From Streptomyces akebiae (GTDB lineage: Bacteria; Actinomycetota; Actinomycetes; Streptomycetales; Streptomycetaceae): a stretch of 64,000 nucleotides of DNA. Position 1 is the first letter of the stretch. Each line of letters begins with the position of its first letter. This document shows, piece by piece, positions 9,074-18,034 of this stretch. Location: contig NZ_CP080647.1 of the NCBI RefSeq assembly GCF_019599145.1, forward strand, positions 4,092,001 through 4,156,000, in the 5' to 3' direction. The translations under genes were made by a program, and so were the position numbers. The notes under the pieces are model-generated. The model was not told the DNA's origin, searched no databases, and worked only from the letters and a program-made list of their open reading frames with translations.

Positions 9074-9526
9074 TCACGCCTCCTCGGCCGCGCGGGCCAC
9101 GAGCTTGGTCCAGGCGGTCACGACGTGCTCGCCGGACTCGTCGTGGACCTCGCCGCGGATGTCCAGGATGTCGTTGCCCGCGAGGGACTTGATCGCCTCG
9201 ATGGTGGAGGTGACGGTGAGGCGGTCACCGGCGCGCACCGGGCGCTTGTGGGCGAACTTCTGGTCGCCGTGCACCACCCGGCTGTAGTCGAGGCCCAGCT
9301 GAGGGTCCTGGACGACCTGTCCCGCCGCCTTGAAGGTGATGGAGAACACGAACGTCGGCGGGGCGATCACATCGGCGTACCCGAGCGCCTTGGCCGCCTC
9401 GGGGTCCGTGTACACGGGATTGGTGTCCCCCACGGCCTCCGCGAACTCGCGGATCTTCTCCCGGCCGACCTCGTAGGGGTCGGTGGGCGGGTAGGAACGC
9501 CCCACGAAGGACTGGTCGAGCGCCAT
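9074..9526 (-). CDS. MaoC-like N-terminal dehydratase partner subunit (HadA-like)
   Basis: 150 residues starting MALDQSFVGRSYPPTDPYEVGREKI, the FAS1-type dehydratase N-terminal domain family. It has DTNPVYTDPEAAKALGYADV and VVHGDQKFAHKRPVRAGDRL, which shape the acyl tunnel, but not the full catalytic D-x-x-x-x-H motif of its partner. It is the HadA-like half of a two-gene operon with the gene at 8638-9066, with 7 bp between them. The combined enzyme is likely a 3-hydroxyacyl-thioester dehydratase. Confidence 0.87.
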   Translation of the reverse strand: MALDQSFVGRSYPPTDPYEVGREKIREFAEAVGDTNPVYTDPEAAKALGYADVIAPPTFVFSITFKAAGQVVQDPQLGLDYSRVVHGDQKFAHKRPVRAGDRLTVTSTIEAIKSLAGNDILDIRGEVHDESGEHVVTAWTKLVARAAEEA

Positions 9527-9590
9527 GGGCTCGGCACCTCCTGGTTGCTGCGGATACGGCGGTACTGACCGGTACCGGTCGATCTAACGA

Positions 9591-9628
9591 CACGAGGCCG
9601 CCCCCGATCACTCGGGGACGGCCTCGTG
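9591..9628 (-). terminator. Terminator after rpmG
   Basis: Arms CACGAGGCCGCCCCCGA and TCGGGGACGGCCTCGTG pair around a TCAC loop. The hairpin lies 12 bp beyond the rpmG stop and before the dehydratase operon. Confidence 0.75.
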
Positions 9629-9640
9629 TACGAGCCTGTT

Positions 9641-9805
9641 TTATCGCGTTTCGCGGTGCGCGGTGTGCGCGTTGCAACGCGGGCAGTGCTTCTTCATCTC
9701 CAGTCGGTCCGGGTTGTTACGCCGGTTCTTCTTGGTGATGTAGTTCCGCTCCTTGCACTCCACGCAGGCCAGCGTGATCTTCGGGCGGACGTCGGTGGCA
9801 GCCAC
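9641..9805 (-). CDS. rpmG: 50S ribosomal protein L33 (zinc-binding form)
   Basis: 54 residues from GTG 9805 with a strong AAGGAG Shine-Dalgarno. The sequence [20 protein letters not shown] is followed by [19 protein letters not shown] and then HCPRC. Two Cys-x-x-Cys pairs mark the zinc-containing C+ paralogue; Streptomyces usually also has cysteine-free copies made under zinc limitation. It lies directly downstream of tRNA-Thr and tRNA-Met on the same strand, a conserved linkage, and is too short for many gene finders. Confidence 0.95.
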   Translation of the reverse strand: MAATDVRPKITLACVECKERNYITKKNRRNNPDRLEMKKHCPRCNAHTAHRETR

Positions 9806-9896
9806 GTGAGTGCTCCTTGACGAACGGATGGGACAGGGTTCAACGCACAGAAGAGTAGCCGATCGAAGGACCGACCCCGCAATCGGCTACTGTCAG

Positions 9897-9969
9897 TAGC
9901 GGTGACCGGACTTGAACCGGTGACACAGCGATTATGAGCCGCTTGCTCTACCGACTGAGCTACACCGCT
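9897..9969 (-). tRNA. tRNA-Met (anticodon CAT, elongator type)
   Basis: A 73-nt cloverleaf with acceptor AGCGGTG/CACCGCT, D arm TAGCTCAGTCGGTAGAGCA, anticodon loop CTCATAA giving CAT, and T arm GGTTCAAGTCC. The fully paired first acceptor position and the absence of three G-C pairs under the anticodon argue against initiator tRNA. It is cotranscribed with tRNA-Thr. Confidence 0.93.
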
Positions 9970-10015
9970 GTGATGCGAGCAGATCCCGTCTCGCGACGGG
10001 AACCTTTCACACCAG

Positions 10016-10088
10016 AGCCCCAATACGGAATCGAACCGTAGACCTTCTCCTTACCATGGAGACGCTCTGCCGACTGAGCTATTGGGGC
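10016..10088 (-). tRNA. tRNA-Thr (anticodon GGT)
   Basis: A 73-nt cloverleaf with acceptor GCCCCAA/TTGGGGC, D arm TAGCTCAGTCGGCAGAGC, anticodon loop ATGGTAA giving GGT, and T arm CGGTTCGATTCCG. It lies 46 bp ahead of tRNA-Met on the same strand, followed by rpmG. Confidence 0.96.
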
Positions 10089-10099
10089 GAGCGATGAAG

Positions 10100-10129
10100 A
10101 CATTACACGCCCCACCGCCGTTCGCCCAA
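10100..10129 (-). promoter_or_regulatory. Probable promoter of the tRNA-Thr/tRNA-Met/rpmG unit
   Basis: On the minus strand TTGGGC and TAATGT are separated by 18 nt, and the -10 box ends about 11 bp before the tRNA-Thr gene. The rest of the 306-bp gap to the amidohydrolase start shows no gene or strong repeat. It must also hold that gene's plus-strand promoter, which was not identified. Confidence 0.5.
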
Positions 10130-10394
10130 ATCCGTTTCCCGGCCCGCATCCATGGGCCGTCCCGGGGCCGCCCACAGGTCGTCCACGGACCTTCGTGGAG
10201 CCGCCGGGAGCCGTCGTCCGCCGCGTTTCCGCAGGCCGCGCGGGTCTCACGCACACCACGGTTCCCAGCTCCCCCCCCGCCGCCTCCCGGCAGGTGAACC
10301 GCACCGGTACGACTATTGCGCTCCTCCGCGACGAGGGCGGGCGGCCCGCCTAGGCTCGACTCACTCTGCGTGATCTTGTAGCCCCAGGAGCGCG

Positions 10395-11663
10395 ATGCCC
10401 GACAGCCGCCCGCAGCCGTCCCCCTCCTCCTCCGGCCCGCCGTGGGGCCCGGACGAGGCCGGTGCCCTGCTGCTGTGCGGGGCGCGACTGACCGACGGCC
10501 GGGTGGTGGACGTACGACTGGGCGGCGGGCGGATCGAGGCGGTCGGCACGGCGGGCAGCCTGAGCCCCGGGCCCGCCGCGTCCGGGCTGTCCGCCACCCG
10601 GGTGGACCTCGGCGGCCATCTGCTGCTGCCGGCCCCCGTCGAGCCGCACGCACACGGCGACACAGCCCTGTCGGCCGACTTCGAGGGGCCCGTCCCGTAC
10701 GACGACCTGGACGTCCAGCGGCGGGCCACCGAGGCCGCGCTGCTGCAACTCGGGCACGGCGCCACGGCGTTGCGCTCGCACGTCCACGTGGGCGGCGTGC
10801 AGGGGCTGGGGGCGCTGGCGGCGGTGCTCCAGGCGCGGCGGGCGCTGCGCGGCCTCGTCGAGGTGACGACGGTGGCGATGCCCCGGGTGCTGACCGGGGT
10901 GGCCGGGGCGGACGGGCTCGCGATCCTGCGGGACGCGGTGAAGATGGGCGCCTCGGTGGTCGGCGGCTGCCCGGACCTGGATCCCGATCCCACCGGGTAC
11001 GTGGAGGCCGTCCTGGAGATCGCCTCCGAGCACGACTGCCCGGTCGACCTGCACACCGAGGGCGACGACCCGGCCCGGCTCGCGCGGCTCGCGGCCATGG
11101 CGGGCGGCCTGCGGCCCGGCGTGACGCTCGGCCCATGCGGCGGTCTCGCCCGCCTTCCCTCCCAGACCGCCGGCCGCGCCGCCGACCAGCTCGCGGCGGC
11201 CGGGGTGACCGTCGTCTGCCTCCCCCAGGGCGGCTGCGGCAGCGTGGACCGCCGGGGCACAGCGCCCGTGCGGCTGCTGCGCGCGGCCGGCGTGCGCGTC
11301 GCGGCGGGCAGCGGGGCGCTGCGGGACACGTCGAACCCGGTCGGCCGCGGGGACCCCCTGGAGGCGGCGTTTCTGCTGGCCTCCCGGTACGGGCTGCGGC
11401 CCGAGGAGGCGTACGACACCGTCAGCGGGGCCGCGCGTGCCGCCCTGGGCCTGCCCGAAGTCCGTGTCGAGGCCGGTTTCCCCGCCGAACTGCTCGCCGT
11501 GCGAGGGGCGCGGCTCGCGGGCGTGCTGTCCCTGGCGTACAGCCGGATCGTCGTGCACCGGGGGCGCGTCGTGGCGCGCACCAGCGCGGTACGCGAGTAC
11601 TGCGGCTCGGCGACGAGCCCGGCACCGGACCTGCCTCGGCAGGGGCGGGGAGAGCCGTCCTGA
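10395..11663 (+). CDS. Amidohydrolase, cytosine-deaminase-like
   Basis: 422 residues. The N-terminal beta-sandwich segment (GALLLCGARLTDGRVVDVRLGGGRIEAVG) is typical of imidazolonepropionase/cytosine deaminase-type amidohydrolases. The metal motif appears as PAPVEPHAHGDTAL, with later HVHVGGVQG, DLHTEGDDP and AAGSGALRDTSNPVGRGD, which carry His/Asp metal-ligand and substrate positions. The barrel closes with LRPEEAYDTVSGAARAALG and a C-terminal return to the sandwich. It probably deaminates or hydrolyses a cyclic amide in the cytosol, but the substrate cannot be read. Start is ATG 10395 after a CCAGGAGCG Shine-Dalgarno. Confidence 0.8.
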   Translation: MPDSRPQPSPSSSGPPWGPDEAGALLLCGARLTDGRVVDVRLGGGRIEAVGTAGSLSPGPAASGLSATRVDLGGHLLLPAPVEPHAHGDTALSADFEGPVPYDDLDVQRRATEAALLQLGHGATALRSHVHVGGVQGLGALAAVLQARRALRGLVEVTTVAMPRVLTGVAGADGLAILRDAVKMGASVVGGCPDLDPDPTGYVEAVLEIASEHDCPVDLHTEGDDPARLARLAAMAGGLRPGVTLGPCGGLARLPSQTAGRAADQLAAAGVTVVCLPQGGCGSVDRRGTAPVRLLRAAGVRVAAGSGALRDTSNPVGRGDPLEAAFLLASRYGLRPEEAYDTVSGAARAALGLPEVRVEAGFPAELLAVRGARLAGVLSLAYSRIVVHRGRVVARTSAVREYCGSATSPAPDLPRQGRGEPS

Positions 11664-11792
11664 GGCATGGGGTGGGCTGGAGCCGGGTGGGGTGGCGGTG
11701 CGGGGCCCGAGTGAGAGGCGCGCGGGGGCGTGCGGGCACGCGCGCGTGAGGTTCTGGTGTCTCCACGCGCGCGTGCCTGCGGACGCCGCCGG

Positions 11793-12881
11793 TCAGACGC
11801 TGAACATGCCGCTGCCGAACGGGCCGCCGAACTCCTCGACCGGGATCTCGGAGGCGCCCTTGGGCGCGCTGATGTCGCCGGCCTTGCCGAAGGTGAGGAC
11901 GAGGGGGGCCTTGGCGCCCTTCGCGTCGTCGGCGAGCACCGCGAGGTCGGTCTCGATACGGGTGAGGTCGCCGTTCTTGAGGGTGAAGTCGACCGCCACC
12001 TTCTTGTTCGGGGCGTCCTTCATGTCCTCGCCCGTCGGGAGTTCGGCGCCAGGCGGGAGATCGCCCTCGATGGGCTGGAGCTTGTCGACGATCCCGGTGA
12101 GCAGGTCGCGGAAGTTCGCCTTGGCGGTGATGACCTCGGTGCCGTCCTCGCCGTTCTTCGTCTTGAAGTCGACCTCGCGGGCGACGACCCCGCGGACGGC
12201 GTCGAGGATCTTCTTCTGGGTCTTGGCGCCGAGTTCGTCGGAGCCGCCCGAGCCGGAGCCGGCGCCCGCGTCCTCGGCGGCGTCCTGCAGGTCGGCTGTG
12301 TTGACCTTGACCCAGTCGCCCTCCAGGAGCGGCCGCAAGTGCTGCTCGCTCTCCGGGAGTTCGTCGAGCTCGTCGGCCGTGGGGAAGGGCATGCCCATCG
12401 CGTCGCCCATGGCCTGCATGTCGGCGCGGTAGTACGTGTAGTCGCCGACGAGCCGGTACTCGGCGAACACGCCCTCCTCGCCCGAGATCTTCATGCCCAT
12501 TCCGGTGACGTCCTTCTCACCGGACTCGGCCAGCGGCTTCTTCGACCTGACGGACACGTCTACGCGCAGTCCGGTGAAGAACTCCGCCATCTCCGGCGGC
12601 ACTTCCTCGCTGTCCTCGCCCATCAGCGCGACGAGGTCGTCCGGGTCGGCGTCGAGCCGTATGCCGAAGGCCAACGACTTCTGCTCGCCCAGCTGTTCGA
12701 CGGCGTTGTCGACCTTCTGGCCGGCGGTCAGGTTCTGCACGGTGCCGCAGGCGGCCACCGTGACGAGTACGGCCGCGGCACAGCCGACCCCGGTGAAGGC
12801 CCGGCGGGCGGCGGGTGCCGCCGCGACGGATGCGCGCTTCATGGACGTACGTACGACGGTCGTGGGCATGGCATGAGACAT
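11793..12881 (-). CDS. Secreted lipoprotein, LppX/LolA-like
   Basis: About 362 residues from ATG 12881 (MSHAMPTTVV); ATG 12842 (MKRASVAAAP) gives a more ordinary signal peptide, but neither has a close Shine-Dalgarno. The lipobox is VTVAACG. The mature protein has DNAVEQLGEQKSLAFGIRLD near its start and alternates predicted beta strands with lysine/aspartate-rich loops, like the lipoproteins at the window start. A glycine/serine-rich patch (GAGSGSGGSDE) lies in the middle. The lipid or drug ligand is unknown. It is divergent from the NAD-binding gene at 13003. Confidence 0.78.
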   Translation of the reverse strand: MSHAMPTTVVRTSMKRASVAAAPAARRAFTGVGCAAAVLVTVAACGTVQNLTAGQKVDNAVEQLGEQKSLAFGIRLDADPDDLVALMGEDSEEVPPEMAEFFTGLRVDVSVRSKKPLAESGEKDVTGMGMKISGEEGVFAEYRLVGDYTYYRADMQAMGDAMGMPFPTADELDELPESEQHLRPLLEGDWVKVNTADLQDAAEDAGAGSGSGGSDELGAKTQKKILDAVRGVVAREVDFKTKNGEDGTEVITAKANFRDLLTGIVDKLQPIEGDLPPGAELPTGEDMKDAPNKKVAVDFTLKNGDLTRIETDLAVLADDAKGAKAPLVLTFGKAGDISAPKGASEIPVEEFGGPFGSGMFSV

Positions 12882-13002
12882 GACGGTGATGAGTCCCCCC
12901 GTGATTTCCGGCGCTCGCCGATACGGCGAACATGGTTGAGACACTCGGGACGGCCGAATGGTTGCGCGGCAAACGCGTCCCGTCGGGCGTACGGTCGGAA
13001 AC

Positions 13003-13659
13003 ATGCGCATTGTCATCGCTGGAGGTCATGGTCAGATCGCGCTGCGGCTGGAGCGGTTGCTCGCCGCGCGTGGTGACGAGGTCGCGGGGATCATCCGCCG
13101 CGCCGAACAGACGGACGATCTGCGCGCGGCCGGTGCCGAACCGGTGCTGTGCGATCTGGAGTCGGCGTCGGTGGAGGAGGTCGCCGCGCATCTGCAGGGC
13201 GCGGACGCGGCCGTGTTCGCGGCGGGCGCCGGTCCGGGCAGTGGAACGGCCCGCAAGGACACGGTCGACCGCGGGGCGGCGGTCCTGTTCGCGGACGCCG
13301 CGGTGCGGACGGGCGTACGACGTCATCTGGTCGTCTCGTCCATGGGAGCGGACCCGGAGCACGAGGGCGACGACGTCTTCGACGTGTACCTGCGGGCGAA
13401 GGGCGAGGCCGACGCCTATGTGCGTGGCCTGGACGCCCTGGACTGGACGATCCTGCGGCCCGGCATGCTGACCGACGACGCCGGCACCGGCCTCGTACGT
13501 CTGGAGGCGTCCACCGGACGCGGTCCGGTCCCCCGCGACGACGTGGCCGCGACGCTCGTCGAACTCCTCGACACCCCCGCCACCGCCGGCCTGACGCTGG
13601 AGCTGATCAGCGGTTCGACGCCGGTGTCGGTGGCGGTGAAGTCGGTGGCAGGCAACTGA
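13003..13659 (+). CDS. NAD(P)-binding atypical SDR (NmrA/SDR_a5 type)
   Basis: 218 residues. The start MRIVIAGGHGQIALRL carries a G-x-x-G-x-x-A/G dinucleotide motif at the very N-terminus, which decides the ATG at 13003 over the ATG 15 codons upstream. Further features are AAGAGPGSGTARKDTVDRGA, VSSMGADPEHEG and a WTILRPGMLTDD segment, as in YwnB/HSCARG-type oxidoreductases that lack the classical Tyr-x-x-x-Lys. It may act as an NAD(P)H sensor or reductase with unknown substrate. Confidence 0.82.
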   Translation: MRIVIAGGHGQIALRLERLLAARGDEVAGIIRRAEQTDDLRAAGAEPVLCDLESASVEEVAAHLQGADAAVFAAGAGPGSGTARKDTVDRGAAVLFADAAVRTGVRRHLVVSSMGADPEHEGDDVFDVYLRAKGEADAYVRGLDALDWTILRPGMLTDDAGTGLVRLEASTGRGPVPRDDVAATLVELLDTPATAGLTLELISGSTPVSVAVKSVAGN

Positions 13660-13711
13660 ACGGGCGCCCCGAGGCGCCTCGGCCGGGTCTCCGGACCCGT
13701 GGTGCCTCGGG

Positions 13712-13918
13712 TCAGAACAGGGGCAGCTGACCGGGGAACTCGGGGACCACGAAACCGTCGAGCGCGGGCTGGGCCGCCCCGATCTGCGCCGGCCTGCGTG
13801 ACCCGGGACACGACACCAGTTCCCCGCTCGCCCCCGGCGGATCGTGCCGCGCGAACCGCCCCGCCACGACGGCGATCTCACGACGGCACTCGGGGCAGTT
13901 CCTGCGACGCGATGACAT
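13712..13918 (-). CDS. Small CxxC protein, conserved hypothetical
   Basis: A 68-residue product starting MSSRRRNCPECRREIAVV. It has a CPEC zinc-knuckle half near the N-terminus, HDPPG, and a lone cysteine in VSCPGSRRP, then ends LDGFVVPEFPGQLPLF. The composition is not that of a random frame: the third-codon positions are GC-biased in this frame. No function is recognised; zinc or nucleic-acid binding is possible. It lies downstream of tRNA-Tyr and its terminator. Confidence 0.6.
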   Translation of the reverse strand: MSSRRRNCPECRREIAVVAGRFARHDPPGASGELVSCPGSRRPAQIGAAQPALDGFVVPEFPGQLPLF

Positions 13919-13967
13919 GCAGTCAGTGTGCCTGGCCGCCGTCGTCCACCACCGGAGCCGTACACGA

Positions 13968-14011
13968 AGAAGCCCCTTCCTGACTGCTCTCACAGTCCGG
14001 AAGGGGCTTCT
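13968..14011 (-). terminator. Terminator after tRNA-Tyr
   Basis: Arms AGAAGCCCCTTCC (13968-13980) and GGAAGGGGCTTCT (13999-14011) are perfectly complementary around an 18-base loop. The hairpin lies 8 bp beyond the 3' end of tRNA-Tyr, whose minus-strand transcript it should end. Confidence 0.78.
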
Positions 14012-14018
14012 CTCCACG

Positions 14019-14100
14019 TGGCGGCGCCAGGATTCGAACCTGGGTAGGCTAAGCCGACGGATTTACAGTCCGCTCCCATTGGCCACTCGGGCACACCGCC
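14019..14100 (-). tRNA. tRNA-Tyr (anticodon GTA)
   Basis: An 82-nt class II tRNA with acceptor GGCGGTG/CGCCGCC, D arm GCCCGAGTGGCCAATGGGAGC, anticodon loop CTGTAAA giving GTA, a long variable arm (GTCGGCTTAGCCTACC) and T arm AGGTTCGAATCCT. Confidence 0.96.
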
Positions 14101-14266
14101 TGGGATTCGTCGCACTTCGAACCGCTTTTCGGCGGTGCTCCGTGGCGACGTCGTAAACGATACCTGATGCTCGGGGGTGCTTCGCCACCTGATTGATCAG
14201 TACTCGTGGGGGCTGGGTGGCTAGGCTTGTCGCCCCCTGATACACCGATACAAGGAGCCACAGGAC

Positions 14267-14755
14267 ATGGCCGACTCCAGTTTCGACATCGTCTCGAAGG
14301 TCGAGCGGCAGGAGGTCGACAACGCCCTCAACCAGGCCGCCAAGGAGATCTCACAGCGCTACGACTTCAAGGGCGTCGGCGCCTCGATCTCGTGGTCCGG
14401 CGAGAAGATCCTCATGGAGGCGAACTCCGAGGACCGGGTGAAGGCCATCCTCGACGTCTTCCAGTCCAAGCTGATCAAGCGCGGGATCTCCCTGAAGTCG
14501 CTGGACGCGGGTGAGCCCCAGCTGTCCGGCAAGGAGTACAAGATCTTCGCGTCGATCGAGGAGGGCATCTCCCAGGAGAACGCCAAGAAGGTGGCGAAGA
14601 TCATTCGTGACGAGGGTCCCAAGGGCGTCAAGGCCCAGGTCCAGGGCGACGAGCTCCGCGTCAGCTCCAAGAGCCGCGACGACCTGCAGGCCGTGATCTC
14701 CCTGCTCAAGGGCAAGGACTTCGACTTCGCGGTGCAGTTCGTCAACTACCGGTGA
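14267..14755 (+). CDS. YajQ-family nucleotide-binding protein
   Basis: 162 residues, full family length, beginning [20 protein letters not shown]. It has [11 protein letters not shown] and the conserved C-terminal [18 protein letters not shown] with [10 protein letters not shown]. Members have a double ferredoxin-like fold and bind cyclic di-GMP or nucleotides in some bacteria, where they act as co-regulators. Whether this one binds a dinucleotide cannot be told from sequence. It is a monocistronic gene closed by a hairpin. Confidence 0.93.
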   Translation: MADSSFDIVSKVERQEVDNALNQAAKEISQRYDFKGVGASISWSGEKILMEANSEDRVKAILDVFQSKLIKRGISLKSLDAGEPQLSGKEYKIFASIEEGISQENAKKVAKIIRDEGPKGVKAQVQGDELRVSSKSRDDLQAVISLLKGKDFDFAVQFVNYR

Positions 14756-14782
14756 CGAGCGGTAGGTAGAGCCCGCACGACG

Positions 14783-14824
14783 AAAGGGAGGGCATCACGG
14801 TGTCGCCGTGGTGCCCACCCTTTT
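14783..14824. terminator. Bidirectional terminator between convergent genes
   Basis: Arms GGGAGGGCATCACGG and CCGTGGTGCCCACCC surround a TGTCG loop and are flanked by AAA on the left and TTTT on the right. It therefore reads as a terminator in both directions, between the YajQ gene and the GlsB-type gene. Confidence 0.82.
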
Positions 14825-14842
14825 CGAGCGTGTGATGCGCCG

Positions 14843-15109
14843 TCAGCGGCGGGAGTGGCCGAACAGGATGCGGTAGGCGACCAACAGGACCAGGGAACCG
14901 CCGATCGCGGCCGCCCAGGTGGCGCCGTCGTAGAAGTTCTCGGAGATCGGGTGGTCCAGCCAGCGGGCGGAGATCCAGCCTCCGATGAAGGCGCCCGCGA
15001 CGCCGATGAGGGTCGTGCCGATGAAGCCGCCCGGGTCCCGGCCCGGCAGCAGGAACTTGGCGATGGCGCCGGCCAACAGTCCCAGAACGATCCAGCCGAT
15101 GATGCTCAT
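14843..15109 (-). CDS. GlsB/YeaQ/YmgE family stress-response membrane protein
   Basis: 88 residues starting MSIIGWIVLGLLAGAIAKFL. Three hydrophobic segments are joined by the family glycine motifs PGRDPGGFIGTTLIGVAGAFIGGW. It ends with a short basic tail (GHSRR). The family is transglycosylase-associated and stress-related in annotation, but the mechanism is unknown. Longer upstream frames on this strand are not supported. The start ATG at 15109 follows AAGGGCAGGTGCACCGC. Confidence 0.88.
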   Translation of the reverse strand: MSIIGWIVLGLLAGAIAKFLLPGRDPGGFIGTTLIGVAGAFIGGWISARWLDHPISENFYDGATWAAAIGGSLVLLVAYRILFGHSRR

Positions 15110-15263
15110 GCGGTGCACCTGCCCTTTCGTGCCGTACCTGTGCTGTGTTTCCCCCCACAGCGGCCGGGCGGCCCGGCCGTGCCTGATGTCTGTCCTGCCC
15201 TTGTTGTCCGCGAGGACGCCTCCGTGACACCTGGTGGTTGCGCTGATCAGTAGGGTGCGGCAC

Positions 15264-16532
15264 ATGACACAAGCCGGATCGGGCGCCGGACTGCGCCGCA
15301 CGCTCGGCGTCGGGGACGCGGTGGTCGTCGGACTCGGGGCGATGGTCGGCGCGGGGATCTTCGCCGCGCTGGGCCCGGCCGCGCGCGCCACCGGGTCGGG
15401 GCTGCTGCTCGGACTCGGGATCGCGGCGGTGGTCGCGTACTGCAACGCGATGTCGTCGGCGCGGCTGGCGGCCGTGTATCCGGCGTCGGGCGGCACCTAT
15501 GTGTACGGGCGTGAGCGGCTCGGGGAGTTCTGGGGGTATCTGGCCGGCTGGTCGTTCGTCGTCGGCAAGACGGCCTCGTGCGCGGCGATGGCGCTGACCG
15601 TGGGGGCGTACGTGTGGCCGGGGCAGGCGCACGCCGTCGCGGTGGCGGCCGTGGTGGCGCTGACGGCGGTGAATTACGGCGGCGTGCAGAAGTCGGCCTG
15701 GCTGACGCGGGCGATCGTGGCCGTCGTGCTGGCCGTCCTCGCCGCCGTCGTGGTCGTGTGCCTGGGGTCCGGCGAAGCCGACGCGGGGCGGCTGGACATC
15801 GGCGCGTCGGGCGGCGTGGGCGGAGTGCTGCAGGCGGCCGGACTGCTGTTCTTCGCGTTCGCCGGGTACGCGCGGATCGCGACCCTGGGTGAGGAGGTAC
15901 GGGACCCGGCGCGCACCATCCCGCGCGCGATCCCGCTCGCGCTGGGCATCGCGCTGGTCGTGTACGCGGCCGTGGCGGTCGCCGCCCTCGCCGTGCTGGG
16001 CTCCGGTGGGTTGGGGCGGGCCTCGGCTCCGCTGGCCGACGCGGTACGGGCGGCCGGGGTGCCGGGGCTGGTCCCCGTGGTGCGGGTGGGGGCCGCGGTG
16101 GCCGCGCTCGGGTCGCTGCTGGCGCTCATCCTGGGTGTCTCCCGCACGACCCTCGCGATGGCCCGCGACCGGCACCTGCCCGCCGCGCTCGCCGCCGTGC
16201 ACCCCCGCTTCCAGGTGCCGCACCGGGCCGAGCTGGCCGTCGGTGCGGTGGTCGCCGTCCTGGCCGCCACGGTCGACGTGCGGGGCGCGATCGGGTTCTC
16301 GTCCTTCGGGGTCCTCGCGTACTACGCGGTCGCCAACGCGTCCGCCTGGACGCTGAGTCCGGCGCCGGTGGCCCGGGTGGTGCCCGTGGTCGGGCTCGTC
16401 GGGTGCGCTGTTCTGGCGTTCTCGCTGCCCTCGTCGTCGGTGGGCGTGGGGGCGGCCGTACTGGGTGTGGGGGCGGCCGTGTACGGCGTACGGCGGTGGT
16501 GGGCGCGGCGGGGGCCGGTGGGGAGCGGCTGA
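15264..16532 (+). CDS. APC-superfamily amino acid permease
   Basis: 422 residues with about twelve hydrophobic helices. The first carries the APC signature (GVGDAVVVGLGAMVGAGIFA), and the second region includes YPASGGTYVYGRERLGEFWG. A cytoplasmic GEEVRDPARTIPRAIPLAL loop and SRTTLAMARDRHLP are both characteristic of cationic or branched amino acid transporters of this family. The start ATG 15264 is preferred because the added N-terminus of the longer frame is not family-like. Substrate is not predictable. Confidence 0.88.
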   Translation: MTQAGSGAGLRRTLGVGDAVVVGLGAMVGAGIFAALGPAARATGSGLLLGLGIAAVVAYCNAMSSARLAAVYPASGGTYVYGRERLGEFWGYLAGWSFVVGKTASCAAMALTVGAYVWPGQAHAVAVAAVVALTAVNYGGVQKSAWLTRAIVAVVLAVLAAVVVVCLGSGEADAGRLDIGASGGVGGVLQAAGLLFFAFAGYARIATLGEEVRDPARTIPRAIPLALGIALVVYAAVAVAALAVLGSGGLGRASAPLADAVRAAGVPGLVPVVRVGAAVAALGSLLALILGVSRTTLAMARDRHLPAALAAVHPRFQVPHRAELAVGAVVAVLAATVDVRGAIGFSSFGVLAYYAVANASAWTLSPAPVARVVPVVGLVGCAVLAFSLPSSSVGVGAAVLGVGAAVYGVRRWWARRGPVGSG

Positions 16533-16605
16533 GCCGGCGGGCTCGACCGGGGTGCGCGTGCGCGGCGCCGCGCTGCCGACGCGTTCGTACGGGACGCCTG
16601 CCGCG

Positions 16606-17004
16606 CTACCAGCGCTGCTGGGCGAACGGCTGGTCGGAGCGGACGATCTCGCGGCCCAGGGGCATCAGCGAGACCGGGACGAGCTTGAAGTTGGCGATGC
16701 CGAAGGGGATGCCGATGATCGTGACGCACAGGACGAGGCCGGTGACGATGTGGGTCAGCGCCAGCCACCAGCCCGCCAGGATCAGCCACAGGACGTTGCC
16801 CAGGCAGGAGGGCGCTCCCGCGTCACGGCGCTCGACGGCGCTGTACCCGAAGGGCCACAGGGCGTAGACACCGATGCGGAACGACGCGATGCCGAACGGG
16901 ATGCCGATGATCGTGATGCACAGAAGCAACCCTGCGAACAAGTAGCCGAGGAAGAGCCAGAAGCCGCTGAGGATCAGCCAGATGATGTTCAGTACGGTCT
17001 TCAC
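16606..17004 (-). CDS. YccF-domain inner membrane protein
   Basis: 132 residues consisting of two internal repeats, each with a hydrophobic stretch followed by the motif [11 protein letters not shown] (first [13 protein letters not shown], second [13 protein letters not shown]). This is the complete YccF architecture with about four membrane segments; function is unknown. Its ATG overlaps the htpX stop by four bases (ATGA), so the two are translationally coupled and probably cotranscribed. Confidence 0.92.
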   Translation of the reverse strand: MKTVLNIIWLILSGFWLFLGYLFAGLLLCITIIGIPFGIASFRIGVYALWPFGYSAVERRDAGAPSCLGNVLWLILAGWWLALTHIVTGLVLCVTIIGIPFGIANFKLVPVSLMPLGREIVRSDQPFAQQRW

Positions 17005-17864
17005 TGCGGGGGACCTGCCATCTTCTCGAGTCGGGCGATGCGTTCCGCCATCGGCGGGTGGGTCGAGAACATCTTGGAGAATCCCCGGCCCGGCCGGAAG
17101 GGGTTCGCGATCATCATGTGGCTCGCGGTCTCGATCCGGGGCTCGGGGGGCAGCGGAAGCTGCTTGGTACCCGTTTCCAGTTTGCGAAGGGCACTGGCGA
17201 GAGCAAGTGGATCACCGGTGAGCTGGGCGCCGGAGGCGTCCGCCTCGTACTCCCGGGAGCGGCTGATCGCGAGCTGGATGAGGGACGCGGCGAGCGGCCC
17301 CAGGATCATGATCAGCAGCATGCCGAGGAGGCCGGGGCCGTCGTCGTCGTCCGAGCGGCCGATGGGGATCAGCCAGGCGAAGTTCACCAGGAACATGATC
17401 ACGGAGGCGAGGGCGCCGGCGACCGACGAGATGAGGATGTCGCGGTTGTAGACATGGCTCAGCTCGTGGCCGATGACACCGCGCAGTTCGCGCTCGTCGA
17501 GCAGGCGGAGGATGCCGTCGGTGCAGCACACGGCCGCGTTGCGCGGGTTGCGGCCGGTGGCGAACGCGTTGGGGGCGTCCGTCGGGGAGATGTACAGGCG
17601 CGGCATCGGCTGGCGGGCCTGCATGGAGAGCTCGCGGACCATGCGGTAGAGCGCCGGGGCCTCGAACTCGCTGACCGGGCGCGCGCGCATCGCGCGTAGA
17701 GCCAGCTTGTCGCTGTTCCAGTACGCGTACGCGTTCGTGCCGAGGGCGACGAAGACCGCGATGATCAGGCCCGTACGGCCGAAGAGGCTTCCGATGACGA
17801 TGATGAGTGCGGACAGTCCCCCGAGGAGTACGGCGGTCCTGAGCCCGTTGTGCCGGCGGTGCAC
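17001..17864 (-). CDS. htpX: Membrane zinc metalloprotease HtpX
   Basis: 287 residues from GTG 17864, preceded by GGAGGG at good spacing. Two N-terminal membrane helices ([20 protein letters not shown] and the next) are followed by the M48 motif [10 protein letters not shown] with the HExxH zinc site, a further membrane pair, and [15 protein letters not shown] carrying the third zinc-ligand glutamate. The substrate-proximal region has [20 protein letters not shown]. It degrades misfolded membrane proteins, with the active site in the cytosol. It is transcribed with yccF. Confidence 0.95.
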   Translation of the reverse strand: MHRRHNGLRTAVLLGGLSALIIVIGSLFGRTGLIIAVFVALGTNAYAYWNSDKLALRAMRARPVSEFEAPALYRMVRELSMQARQPMPRLYISPTDAPNAFATGRNPRNAAVCCTDGILRLLDERELRGVIGHELSHVYNRDILISSVAGALASVIMFLVNFAWLIPIGRSDDDDGPGLLGMLLIMILGPLAASLIQLAISRSREYEADASGAQLTGDPLALASALRKLETGTKQLPLPPEPRIETASHMMIANPFRPGRGFSKMFSTHPPMAERIARLEKMAGPPQ

Positions 17865-18034
17865 GGTACGCCCTCCAGGTCGTGCGGCAGGGGAACCCTT
17901 TGCTCGCTGTCGCTGTTGACTCCACTTCTCAGTGGACCCTCCCGTACTGGTCAACGCCAGGTGGGGAGCGCGAGTTCCCTGGTGCGCCCGGCCCGGCCGG
18001 TGGGCCGTGCGGGTGAGGGCGGGGCCCGCGTGCG

